Shown piece by piece: positions 54,743 through 63,203 of a stretch of 64,000 bases of DNA (positions are counted from its first letter, which is position 1; every line of letters begins with the position of its first letter). The notes beneath the pieces were generated by a model. That model saw only the letters and a program-made list of their open reading frames with translations. It had not been told where the DNA came from and did no database searches. Position numbers and translations under genes: made by a program. Source of the DNA: Acidobacteriota bacterium (GTDB taxonomy: Bacteria; Acidobacteriota; Thermoanaerobaculia; Multivoradales; Multivoraceae); assembly GCA_026707545.1 (NCBI GenBank), contig JAPOWR010000001.1:1-64000 (forward strand), given 5' to 3'.

Positions 54743-56202
54743 GCCGGACCTACACGCCTCCGGGCCACCATCGCACCGTCAAGGCCTTTCGGGAGCACCT
54801 GCGCGGCCTCGACCCGGCGTTCGACTGCGGGGAGGAGCTGCTCGGTCCGGAGGGGCCGTTGGCCAAGCCGTTCACCGTGTTCGGCCGCGAGGCCGGCAAC
54901 CGGTTCGCGATCCACCCGATGGAGGGTTGGGACGGGAACCGGGAAGGCAGCCCGAGCGACCTGACGCGGCGGCGCTGGCGGCGGTTCGGCTTGAGCGGCG
55001 CGAAGCTGATCTGGGGCGGTGAGGCGGTGGCCGTGGTGCCGGAGGGGCGCGCGAATCCGAACCAGCTCTTCATCGACGGCAATCGGCTGGAAGGCTGCAT
55101 CTCCTGGCTGGAGGCGCTTCGCCGCGAGGTCCTGGCGGGGCACGAGGAGAGTGGAGTAGGCGGCGGCTGGCCCGTCATCGGCCTGCAGTTGACTCACTCG
55201 GGGCGACTGTCGCGGCCCGATCCGCCGCCTGCGCTTCCGCGGCCGCTTCGAGCGCAGGTTCATCCGGTGCTGGACGCACGGCTCGGCGAGGCCGCGAACC
55301 GTCCACTCGTCAGCGACGAGCAGTTGGAGGAGGTCGCCGGCGCCTATGTGCGCGCCGCGCGCTGCGCCGAGCGAGCCGGCTACGACTTCGTCGACATCAA
55401 GTGCTGCCACGGCTATCTGCTGCACGAGTTGCTGGGCGCGCACACCCGACCGGGTCCCTACGGCGGATCGTTCGAGAACCGGGTGCGGCTGCCGCTTCGG
55501 ATCATCGCCGCGGTGCAGGCTGCGTGTCCCAATCTCGGCATCGGCGTTCGCCTGTCGATCGGCGATGTGGCGCCTTTTGGCGCCGGTGGGGATGGGATCG
55601 GCGTGCCGGAAGTCGAGGGCCCGAAACCGGCGGACCTCGGCTTCGGGCTCAACCCGTCGGACGTCGCCGTTCCCGAACCCACCTGCGCCGAGGCGATTCG
55701 CTACATTCGGTCGCTGATCGAGGCCGGAGTCGAAGTGGTCAACGTGACGATGGGTTCGCCCTACAGCTGCCCCCACCTGTCACGGCCGTTCACGTATCCC
55801 GCGTCGGACAGCTACCTGCCGCCCGAAGATCCGCTGCGCTCGGTGCTGCGTCAGCTGGCCGCCGTGCGCACGGTGCGCGCGGCGTTCCCGCGACTCCCCC
55901 TGGTGGGGACGGGCTACAGCTACCTGCAGGAGTGGCTGCCGTACGTCGCCGAGGCGGAGGTTGGCGGCGGTCACGTCGACTTCGTCGGCCTCGGCCGGAT
56001 GGTCCTGGCCTACCCTCACTTGCCGGCCGACGTCCTGGCGGGGCGGCCGCTCGAGCGGCGGCGCGTCTGCCGCACGTTCAGCGATTGCACGACGGGGCCT
56101 CGCAACAACATGGTCAGCGGTTGCTACCCGCTGGATGAGCGTTACCGGCAGGCCCCCGAGTTCGCCCGGATCAGGGAGATCAAGAAGGCGGCCGCCCTAT
56201 GA
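54739..56202 (+). CDS. NADH:flavin oxidoreductase (Old Yellow Enzyme type)
   Basis: 487 residues, TTG start. TIM-barrel OYE features: IGLQLTHSGRLSRPDPPP, AARCAERAGYDFVDIKCCHGYLLHELLGAHTRPGPYGGSFENRVRLPLRII, GIGVRLSIGDVAPFG. The catalytic histidine/asparagine region is changed to K-C-C-H-G-Y. The end has CRTFSDCTTGPRNNMVSGCYPLDERY, a cysteine series that might hold Fe-S as in larger OYE relatives. No signal peptide, so cytoplasmic. It reduces an activated C=C or similar. Overlaps the sulfatase before it and the DUF993 gene after it. Confidence 0.85.
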   Translation: MSRTYTPPGHHRTVKAFREHLRGLDPAFDCGEELLGPEGPLAKPFTVFGREAGNRFAIHPMEGWDGNREGSPSDLTRRRWRRFGLSGAKLIWGGEAVAVVPEGRANPNQLFIDGNRLEGCISWLEALRREVLAGHEESGVGGGWPVIGLQLTHSGRLSRPDPPPALPRPLRAQVHPVLDARLGEAANRPLVSDEQLEEVAGAYVRAARCAERAGYDFVDIKCCHGYLLHELLGAHTRPGPYGGSFENRVRLPLRIIAAVQAACPNLGIGVRLSIGDVAPFGAGGDGIGVPEVEGPKPADLGFGLNPSDVAVPEPTCAEAIRYIRSLIEAGVEVVNVTMGSPYSCPHLSRPFTYPASDSYLPPEDPLRSVLRQLAAVRTVRAAFPRLPLVGTGYSYLQEWLPYVAEAEVGGGHVDFVGLGRMVLAYPHLPADVLAGRPLERRRVCRTFSDCTTGPRNNMVSGCYPLDERYRQAPEFARIREIKKAAAL

Positions 56203-57314
56203 GCACGGCCTTCCAGGGACCCTCCGGCGGTGTAGCGCCGCTACCGAGGCTCTGTTTCGCCGCGCTCCACGTCGTCGTTCGCGACGGCTATGCCCAGGCC
56301 GGCCACTCGCTCGAGCAGCCCGGATCGGCACAAGAGATCGAACACTGGATCGACTGGAAGGCGACGGCCGGCCTGCGCCGCTACGTCGACTCGCTCGGCT
56401 TCGGCGTCGCGGAGGCGATGGACACGGCGCAGCGGTTCGAGATCGGCTGGCCCAGCGCGCGGCGGCTGATCGAACTCTGCTCCTCCCTGGAGCTCCGAAA
56501 CGGCTTCGTCGCCGGGGCCGGCAGCGACCAGTTCGACGCGATCGGCAGCAACGCGCAACTGATCGACGCGGTGGCGGAGCAGGCGGAGTTCATCGGTCAG
56601 CAGGGCGGCGTACCGGTGCTGTTGCCGATGCCGCGGCTAACGGCCACCGGCGCCTCCGAGAGGGACTACGTCGACGTCTACGGCGCGATCATCGATCAAC
56701 TGGAGGAGCCGTTGTTCCTGCACTGGCTGGGCGAGATGTTCCACCCGGCGATGCGCGGCTACTTTCCGGGCAACAGCCTGGAGCGGATCCTCGCCCGACA
56801 TTCCGACAAGGTGCGCGGGGTCAAGCTGTCGCTCCTGGACGAGGAGTACGAGGTGCTGCTCCGGCGGCGCATCGGCATGCGCGGCCAGATCGTGCTGACG
56901 GGCGACGACTACCACTTCGGACGGCTGCTGGAAGGGCAGCCGCCAGCCAGGGGTTCCCGAGTTCGCGGCACGTTCGAACTGAAGGGCCGCAGGGTGGCCC
57001 TGGGCGACTTCAGTCACGCTCTGCTCGGCGCCTTCGACGCGGTAGCCGAGCCGGCGGCCGCGGCCCTTCGCGCACTCGGCGACGGGGACGTCGAGCGCTA
57101 TCGCGAGTTGATGGGGCCGGCCGAAGAACTCGCCCGCTTCATCTTCCAGCCGCCGACGCGTCACTACAAGGCCGGACTCGCCTACCACGCGTGGCTGCGC
57201 GGGCTGCAGGACAATCCGATGCTGGTCAACCGGGAGGATCTGGCACGGGACGAGGCGTACTACCGCGGCGTCGCGTCTCTGGCCCAGCGCGTGGGCACGT
57301 TGGGTGATGACTGA
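56199..57314 (+). CDS. DUF993 (dihydrodipicolinate-synthase-like) protein
   Basis: 371 residues with a TIM-barrel aldolase layout. Landmarks: VVVRDGYAQAGHSLEQPGSAQEIEHWIDWKAT, FEIGWPSARRLIELC, LFLHWLGEMFHPAMRGYFPGN, KVRGVKLSLLDEEYEVLLRRR (Lys after RGV as the likely Schiff-base residue) and LTGDDYHFGRLL. DUF993 enzymes have no defined substrate that I know. It overlaps the OYE gene by four bases and the receptor gene by eight, so the three are one translational unit. Confidence 0.83.
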   Translation: MSTAFQGPSGGVAPLPRLCFAALHVVVRDGYAQAGHSLEQPGSAQEIEHWIDWKATAGLRRYVDSLGFGVAEAMDTAQRFEIGWPSARRLIELCSSLELRNGFVAGAGSDQFDAIGSNAQLIDAVAEQAEFIGQQGGVPVLLPMPRLTATGASERDYVDVYGAIIDQLEEPLFLHWLGEMFHPAMRGYFPGNSLERILARHSDKVRGVKLSLLDEEYEVLLRRRIGMRGQIVLTGDDYHFGRLLEGQPPARGSRVRGTFELKGRRVALGDFSHALLGAFDAVAEPAAAALRALGDGDVERYRELMGPAEELARFIFQPPTRHYKAGLAYHAWLRGLQDNPMLVNREDLARDEAYYRGVASLAQRVGTLGDD

Positions 57315-60246
57315 CTGGCGGCTTCCGCGGATTGGTGCCACGTCCCTGGCTCTGGCGCTGCTGCTCTGCTCCGATGCCGCGACAGCCCAGCAGACCGGGC
57401 GCATCGAGGGGACGGTGACGCTGCGCGGCGCCGCTTCGCCCGACGGCATCGGCATTCTGGCCGAGACCGACGCTGTGCCCCGGTCAAGGTCGACTTTCGC
57501 GGACGCGTCCGGCCACTACGCGCTTCCGCGGCTCTACCCGGGCCTCTATCGGGTCACGTTCACGACCCCGGCGGGAGCGAGCCGCACGGTCGAGGCCCAG
57601 GTGCTGCTCGGCCAGACGACGACCCTGGACCTGGAACTCGAAGCGGCGGCCGCCGCTGTCAGCGAGGAACTGGTCGTGATCGGAGAGCGGGTCGCCGTTC
57701 GCGGCCGTGCCGCCGTAGCCAGCGCCATCGACGGCGAGGCGGTGCGCGACATGCCGCTCGGTCCCGACTATCGCAGCCTCGTTCGGCTCGCTCCGGGCAT
57801 CCAGGTGACCCAGGACGGCGTGCGGGGACCGGCCAGCGGCGGCAGCGGCCAGGACAACGTGTACCGTTTCGACGGCGTCGACGTGTCGCTGCCGATGTTC
57901 GGCACGCTGTCGGCCGAGCTCTCGAGCCACGACGTCGACCAGTTGACCTTCGAGCGCGCCGGCGCCACGGCGGTGGGCTTCAACCGCAGCGGCGGATTCA
58001 CGATGGACTCGACGGCGAGGTCGGGTACGAACGCCTTCGCGGGCAGCGTCGAGTACACGGTGGAGCCGCCAGATCTCCTGGCGGAACCCGAGACGGTCCT
58101 GGAATCCGTGGCTGGACACGACACGGACCGCCAGCGGGCCGTCGCCACCCTCGGCGGCCCGATCGTTCCCTCGCGACTCTTCTTCTTCGCTTCCGCTTTC
58201 CGGCCCACGGAAGAGCGGACAAACGCGGCCACGGCGTACGGACCGGTCAAGGACTACGCGAACACGCGGCGCGAGCTGTACGGCAGGCTGACGCACATGC
58301 CGTCGGACCAGGTGCTGCTCAACGCCGGTTACCGTACCTCGCGGCGTGAGGAGAACGGCGTCTCGGTCGGGCCTTACGAAGCCGACTCGGTATCGCTCGG
58401 CGGCAGGGCGGATCAGCGCGTGGCGAACGTCGACGGCGTCTGGCAGACACGCTTGGGCGCCCTCTCGTTCCGGTTCAGCGACTACGAACTCGATGGCTCT
58501 TCCCGCCCCGACGTGGTGCTGGCCGTTCAGCCGGCGCTCGACGGCGCCCTGGACGTGGAGAATCTGGACCTGATGGGTTACTTCAGCGTCCCGGAGTACG
58601 TGGACGGTGCCGATGCCTACAACGCCGCGGTCAGGCCACTGGTGGAACGCTACGGCTACGAGGACGAGCACGGCGCGGGCCGGGGAGGCGGTGCCGTCGG
58701 CGCGCATCCGTTGATCAACGACCAGGCGTTCTACCGGCGGAGCTTTGAACTGGCGTTCGATCACGAGTTCGACTGGGGCGCCACAGGCCACGACGTCCAC
58801 GTCGGGTTGCGGGCCGCCGAGGCGCGCGAGACGCTGAGCCGTGAATCGAACGGTTGGGGCGCCATCGAGGCGCCGGGCGGCGTCGACCTGGCCGAGGACG
58901 GAACGCCGGTCTTCTACGTCGCTACGGTACAGCAGATGAGCCTCCGGCGCCCGGACGGCACGGTGGTCTCGCCCATTGACTCCTTCACGGAGACGACGTC
59001 CCTGGAGGTCCACGATCGCTTGGCGACTGGCGACTTCACCTTCGACGCCGGCGTGCTGCTGAGTCAGGACGTCCTGTACGGGCAGGGTCTGCGAGTGGCG
59101 CCGGGGACGGTGTCCGGCTTCGCCCTGGCGCCTGGCGAGAAGTACCGGATGTACACGATCGACTGGCGGGACATGATTCAGCCGCGGCTCGGCGTCGCCT
59201 GGTCCTACCGGGCGGAGGGCATGGTCTTCGCGAACTACGCGCGCTACCACCCGGAGGCGACCTCGCTGGCGCGCGCGGCCTCCTGGGACCGGAACACCCG
59301 CGCCAGCCTCCGCGTGCTGTTCGACGAGGGCGGCCGGATCATCTCCCACGAGCCGTACCCGGGATCTTCCGGCAAGGTGTTCCAGGACGGCATGAAGCCC
59401 CGTCGCATTGACGAGTGGACGCTCGGCGCGACCCGGACGTTGTCGCGGGGTCTGGCCCTCAGCCTTCACCTGCGCCGCCGGGAGGGCGGGCACTTCTGGG
59501 AGGACACCTGGAACGGATCCAGGGGTTACGACAGTGCCCCCACCCACCTCGCCGCCCGCGGTCTCTACGTGCCGGGTCTCGACGCCGTTCGAGCGGAGAT
59601 CGGCGGTTCGAGCTACGTGATCGCCGAGCTCGACGACGCGTACACGGAGTACTCGGAGGCCGCGGTCGAACTGGTGTGGCGGGGCGAGCGCGGCTACCTG
59701 AACGCTTCGTACGTGCGGAGCCGCTACACCGGCAACTTCGATCAGGACAACACGAGCTGGAACAACGACGCCAATCTGTTCATCGGTTCGTCCAACCTCG
59801 CCGACGGCTATGGCCGGCAGGTGTGGGACAACAAGGACGGGACGCTGCGTGGGGACCGGCCGCATCTCGCCAAGGTCTTCGGCCGTCTTGATCTGCCGTG
59901 GCGGGCGAGCGTCGGCGCCTTCGTCTTCTTCCAGTCCGGGCAACCTTGGGAGGCGTGGGACTCCGTCGCGTACGGACTGCCTTCCTACTTCTCGTCGACC
60001 AACCGTTACGCCGAGCAGGCCGGCAGCCGGCGCAGTCCGGGCCACTGGCAACTGGACCTGGGCTATACGCAGCGCTTCCTCCTGCCGCCGGACCTGGGGC
60101 TTCGGCTGCGTGTCGATCTCTTCAACCTCTTCGACCGCCAGACCGGCTACAACATGAACCCGTTCCGGCGCGACGCCGCCTTCGGAGAACCCCGTGACCG
60201 CTTCGACCCGCGCCGGGTGCAGATCTCCCTGAGCGTCGAGTTCTGA
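57307..60246 (+). CDS. TonB-dependent outer-membrane receptor with carboxypeptidase-regulatory domain
   Basis: 979 residues. Signal peptide ends ATAQQ. An Ig-like carboxypeptidase-regulatory domain (residues about 30-110) precedes a plug with LVRLAPGIQVTQDGVRGPASGGSGQDNVYRFDGVD and VDQLTFERAGATAVGFNRSGGFTMDSTARSGTN, then a beta barrel to a terminal Phe (RVQISLSVEF). This is the Oar/SusC-like receptor type frequent in Acidobacteriota. No SusD partner is visible. Located last in the sulfatase-oxidoreductase-aldolase run, it probably imports their substrate. Confidence 0.9.
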   Translation: MTDWRLPRIGATSLALALLLCSDAATAQQTGRIEGTVTLRGAASPDGIGILAETDAVPRSRSTFADASGHYALPRLYPGLYRVTFTTPAGASRTVEAQVLLGQTTTLDLELEAAAAAVSEELVVIGERVAVRGRAAVASAIDGEAVRDMPLGPDYRSLVRLAPGIQVTQDGVRGPASGGSGQDNVYRFDGVDVSLPMFGTLSAELSSHDVDQLTFERAGATAVGFNRSGGFTMDSTARSGTNAFAGSVEYTVEPPDLLAEPETVLESVAGHDTDRQRAVATLGGPIVPSRLFFFASAFRPTEERTNAATAYGPVKDYANTRRELYGRLTHMPSDQVLLNAGYRTSRREENGVSVGPYEADSVSLGGRADQRVANVDGVWQTRLGALSFRFSDYELDGSSRPDVVLAVQPALDGALDVENLDLMGYFSVPEYVDGADAYNAAVRPLVERYGYEDEHGAGRGGGAVGAHPLINDQAFYRRSFELAFDHEFDWGATGHDVHVGLRAAEARETLSRESNGWGAIEAPGGVDLAEDGTPVFYVATVQQMSLRRPDGTVVSPIDSFTETTSLEVHDRLATGDFTFDAGVLLSQDVLYGQGLRVAPGTVSGFALAPGEKYRMYTIDWRDMIQPRLGVAWSYRAEGMVFANYARYHPEATSLARAASWDRNTRASLRVLFDEGGRIISHEPYPGSSGKVFQDGMKPRRIDEWTLGATRTLSRGLALSLHLRRREGGHFWEDTWNGSRGYDSAPTHLAARGLYVPGLDAVRAEIGGSSYVIAELDDAYTEYSEAAVELVWRGERGYLNASYVRSRYTGNFDQDNTSWNNDANLFIGSSNLADGYGRQVWDNKDGTLRGDRPHLAKVFGRLDLPWRASVGAFVFFQSGQPWEAWDSVAYGLPSYFSSTNRYAEQAGSRRSPGHWQLDLGYTQRFLLPPDLGLRLRVDLFNLFDRQTGYNMNPFRRDAAFGEPRDRFDPRRVQISLSVEF

Positions 60247-60250
60247 TCCG

Positions 60251-61498
60251 TTGCCTCGGAACGTAGCGAAGGCAGGTTTGGTGGGCGCCGGCCGGACGGA
60301 GATCACGGTCCGCGACGCGCGGCGGCTGGCGCTGGCCCGAGCGGGGCTGCTGAAGCCCGAGTGGACGGGCTTGCCGCGCGCGGCTTCCGGCCGGGGCCTG
60401 CGTGCGCGCCGGGCGCTCCACGCACTGATCGGGCGTTTCGGCTATCTCCAGCTCGACACCATCTCGATTGCCGGCGCCCGCACCCACGCCCTCGTGCCGT
60501 TGTCGCGCTGGCCCGGAATCGATCGGAACCTGCCGGAGGAACTCCTGCAGCCGGGCGAGCCGATCTTCGAGTACTGGGGTCACGAGGCGAGCTGGATCCC
60601 GATCGATCTCTACCCTGCGTTCGGCTTCCGACGGAAGGAGTATCGAAGCGGCAGGACCTGGCACAGCAAGGGGATACGCGAGCACCCGGACGTGGCGAAA
60701 GCGATCCTGCGCCGGGTCGAGGCCGAAGGGCCGATGCGTTCGCTGGATCTGACGGGGCCGATGATGGGCGAGATGTGGCGCTCGAAGCGGGAGCGGTGGG
60801 TCGCCTACTCCCTGTGGTCCACTGGTGAACTCGCCATCCGGTCGCGCCGGAACTTCCAGCGAACCTTCGACCTGCCGGAGCGGGTGATACCCGAGCGCTG
60901 GCGGAACGAGGAATGGAGCCTGGAGGAGGGGGTCCGGGCGTTGATCCTGCGCGCGCTCGAGGGTCACGGGTGGGCGACGATCGGCACGCTCGCCGACACC
61001 TGGCGGCTCAAGAACGTGCGCCCGCAGATCAGGGCCGCGCTGGAGGATCTGGCCGCGGCGGGGGAGGCGACCCCGTGCGACGTGATCGCGGCCGGCGGCA
61101 AGAGGCGGTCGGGATGGGTGCGCCCCTCGGATCTGGAACTCGCGGCGCGGTTGCGGCGGGTGCGTCCGGCGCCGGGCCGGGGCGTGCTGCTGTCGCCGTT
61201 CGACCCGGTGCTCTGGCGCCGGACGCGGGTCGCGCACCTGTTCTCCTTCGACCAGATCCTCGAGATCTTCAAGCCGGCCGCGCAGCGGCGGTACGGCTAC
61301 TACTGCATGCCGGTGCTGGCCGGCGACCGGCTGGTGGCGCGCTTCGACTTGAAGGCGCACCGGCGTCAGGGTCGCCTTGAAGTGCTGGCGCTTCACTACG
61401 AGGCGGACGGCCCGAAGGCGCCGGCCGCCGACCGGGCGGCCGCGGAGAGCGCGCTGTTGAGATTCGCGGAGTCGGTGGAGCTGGCTGTTTCGGACTAG
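60251..61498 (+). CDS. AlkX/YcaQ-type DNA crosslink glycosylase (winged-helix DNA-binding domain family)
   Basis: 415 residues with the HTH_42 family layout: LARAGL-type start, ALIGRFGYLQLDTISI, RTHALVPLSRWPG, YEYWGHEASWIPID-like segment (FEYWGHEASWIPI), and FSFDQILEIFKPAAQRRYGYYCMPVLAGDRLVARFDLKA near the end. Gln 67-Leu-Asp 69 is the Q-aliphatic-D motif associated with the AlkX (YcaQ) branch, which repairs interstrand crosslinks, rather than the Q-x-Q of AlkZ. It starts four bases after the receptor stop at a TTG. Relationship to the receptor is probably chance proximity. Confidence 0.83.
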   Translation: MPRNVAKAGLVGAGRTEITVRDARRLALARAGLLKPEWTGLPRAASGRGLRARRALHALIGRFGYLQLDTISIAGARTHALVPLSRWPGIDRNLPEELLQPGEPIFEYWGHEASWIPIDLYPAFGFRRKEYRSGRTWHSKGIREHPDVAKAILRRVEAEGPMRSLDLTGPMMGEMWRSKRERWVAYSLWSTGELAIRSRRNFQRTFDLPERVIPERWRNEEWSLEEGVRALILRALEGHGWATIGTLADTWRLKNVRPQIRAALEDLAAAGEATPCDVIAAGGKRRSGWVRPSDLELAARLRRVRPAPGRGVLLSPFDPVLWRRTRVAHLFSFDQILEIFKPAAQRRYGYYCMPVLAGDRLVARFDLKAHRRQGRLEVLALHYEADGPKAPAADRAAAESALLRFAESVELAVSD

Positions 61499-61511
61499 GC
61501 TCTGTTGCGCG

Positions 61512-62352
61512 ATGGTGAACGGCAGACTCTCCAACGCATTCCCAGGCCTCCTCGCCGTCATAGCACTCGCGTTCGCGGGTTGTGGAGGCCCCGGCAGCGA
61601 CGCGCCCGGCGACGAAGTGCACGCGCGGCCGCGGATCGCCCTGGTCATGAAGTCCCTGGCCAACGAGTTCTTCGAGACGATGGCCGAAGGCGCCCGCGCG
61701 CACCACGAGGCCAACGCGGACGAGTACGACCTGATCGTCAACGGCACCCGGAACGAAAGCGACCTTGCCCAGCAGGTCGCCCTGGTCGAGCAGATGGTGG
61801 CCTCCGGCAGCGACGCGATCGTCATCGCACCCGCGGACTCGAAGGCGCTGGCGCCGGCCCTCGCTCGGGCCCAGGCGGTAGGCGTGGTGGTCGTCAACAT
61901 TGACAACCGCCTCGACGCGGAGGTGGCGGCGGAGACGGGCCTCGACGCGCCGTTCGTCGGTCCGGACAATCGCGATGGCGCTCGGCGGGTCGGCGAGGTG
62001 CTGGCGGAACGGCTCACGCCGGGCGATCGGGTGGCGATCGTCGGCGGCATCCCGACCGCGTTCAACGCCCAGCAGCGGCAGGCCGGTTTCGAGGATGCGA
62101 TGAACGCGGCCGGCGCCGAGATCGTCGACACATAAAGCGGCGGGTGGGAGCAGGCGCAGGCAAACACGGTGGCCGCGGCGATGCTCCGGGAGTATCCGGA
62201 CCTGCGCGCGCTCCTGTGCGCCAACGACAACATGGCGCTGGGCGCCCTGGCGGCTCGCCGTCTTCGGGATCGAGGCCGCGCTGGAGATTCTCGGCGGCGG
62301 TGAAGCCGGAGACCGTCAGACGCCGGTGGACGTCGTCGCGGCGCCCGACTAG
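61512..62352 (+). pseudogene. Sugar-ABC substrate-binding lipoprotein (RbsB-like), disrupted
   Basis: Codons 1-207 read as a periplasmic sugar-binding protein: lipobox F-A-G-C (Cys 24), PRIALVMKSLANEFFETMAEGA, SDAIVIAPADSKALAPALARA, FVGPDNRDGARRVGEVLAERL. A TAA at 62133 stops it at ...EIVDT, but the same frame continues in good family style (SGGWEQAQANTVAAAML, CANDNMALGALAA). Near 62251-62262 the frame shifts by one and resumes VFGIEAALEILGGGEAGDRQTPVDVVAAPD, stop at 62352. About 50 residues present in RbsB homologues, including the hinge strand after ALGAL, are absent. The gene is therefore broken twice. Confidence 0.82.
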
Positions 62353-63149
62353 GGGAGCTTCGTCACGATCGCCTGGCCCGTGGGCAGGGCGAGCGGGGCT
62401 TCGGGCCGGTCGGCGAAGAACTCGTCCACGGCGTCCTTCTCCCCGCGAGCGGCGGGGAAGCCGTAGTCGTCGAAGACCACGATCCCGCCTGGGGAGAGGC
62501 GCGGATAGAAGTACTCCAGGCAGTCGAGCGTCGAACGGTAGAGGTCGACGTCCACGTGGACGAAGGCGAAACGACAGTTTTCGAGACCCTCGAAGGTCGA
62601 CGGGATCCACCCTGGGTGGACTCTGAGGGATCCCGAGAAGCCGCCGAGCAGAGCGCCGACGGCCTGGGCGGACGTCGCCTTGAAGACGCCCTGTTCCAGA
62701 TCGGGATCTCTCTCCGGATCTGGCGCCGGGAGCCCCTCGAAGCTGTCGAAGAGATGGAGGGTCTTCTCGCACCCTTCCAGGACCCTCGAGAGAAGAAGCG
62801 CCGTGCCGCCCCGGTACACGCCGCACTCGGCGAAGTCGCCGTCCACGGAAAGAGCCTGGCTGGCGAGACGGTAGAGGACCTGGCAGCGGTCGCCTGAAAC
62901 GACCGTGTACGGCTCGACGCCTTCATAGGCCTCCCGGAAGTCGGGCTCGCCGCGCCAGGGCGCCCAGACCGGCGACGGTGACTTCCACGCGCGGTAGAAG
63001 CGCTCGTCCGCGTTCTTCACCGCGTGGGCGTCCCGCCTCGAGCGGGGGAAGATCTCGAAGTCGTATCCGAATCGACCCAGCACGCCCTTCGTCAACCGGT
63101 ATGCGGCGGCCTTTGAACCACCGCGGACCCTGCGAACGAGAGAGAGCAT
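62349..63149 (-). CDS. TylF/MycF-type O-methyltransferase
   Basis: 266 residues from the ATG at 63149. Landmarks of the TylF (macrocin O-methyltransferase) family: FAECGVYRGG (about 106-115, SAM), LHLFDSFEGLP (132-141), FAFVHVDVDLYRSTLDCLEYFYPRL and VVFDDYGFPAARG (metal-binding Asp 227/228). It methylates a sugar hydroxyl in characterised cases. It sits between the broken binding-protein gene and the permease on the other strand, and its stop overlaps the pseudogene end by three bases. Confidence 0.85.
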   Translation of the reverse strand: MLSLVRRVRGGSKAAAYRLTKGVLGRFGYDFEIFPRSRRDAHAVKNADERFYRAWKSPSPVWAPWRGEPDFREAYEGVEPYTVVSGDRCQVLYRLASQALSVDGDFAECGVYRGGTALLLSRVLEGCEKTLHLFDSFEGLPAPDPERDPDLEQGVFKATSAQAVGALLGGFSGSLRVHPGWIPSTFEGLENCRFAFVHVDVDLYRSTLDCLEYFYPRLSPGGIVVFDDYGFPAARGEKDAVDEFFADRPEAPLALPTGQAIVTKLP

Positions 63150-63203
63150 CGGAGCCAGCCGCGACTGTATCCTCGTCCCGATGCTCGCCGGGCGCTCCGA
63201 CCG

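Noticed and set aside
57484-60306. 940-codon minus-strand open frame opposite the TonB receptor
   Set aside because: Shadow frame caused by codon bias; residues are unlike any family, while the plus strand gives signal peptide, plug and barrel.
60122-62233. 703-codon minus-strand frame
   Set aside because: Overlaps the AlkX-type gene and the binding-protein pseudogene and has no family features.
63181-63203. Earlier ATG as start of the permease
   Set aside because: That frame meets a TGA after eight codons; the ATG at 63204 gives the family N-terminus.
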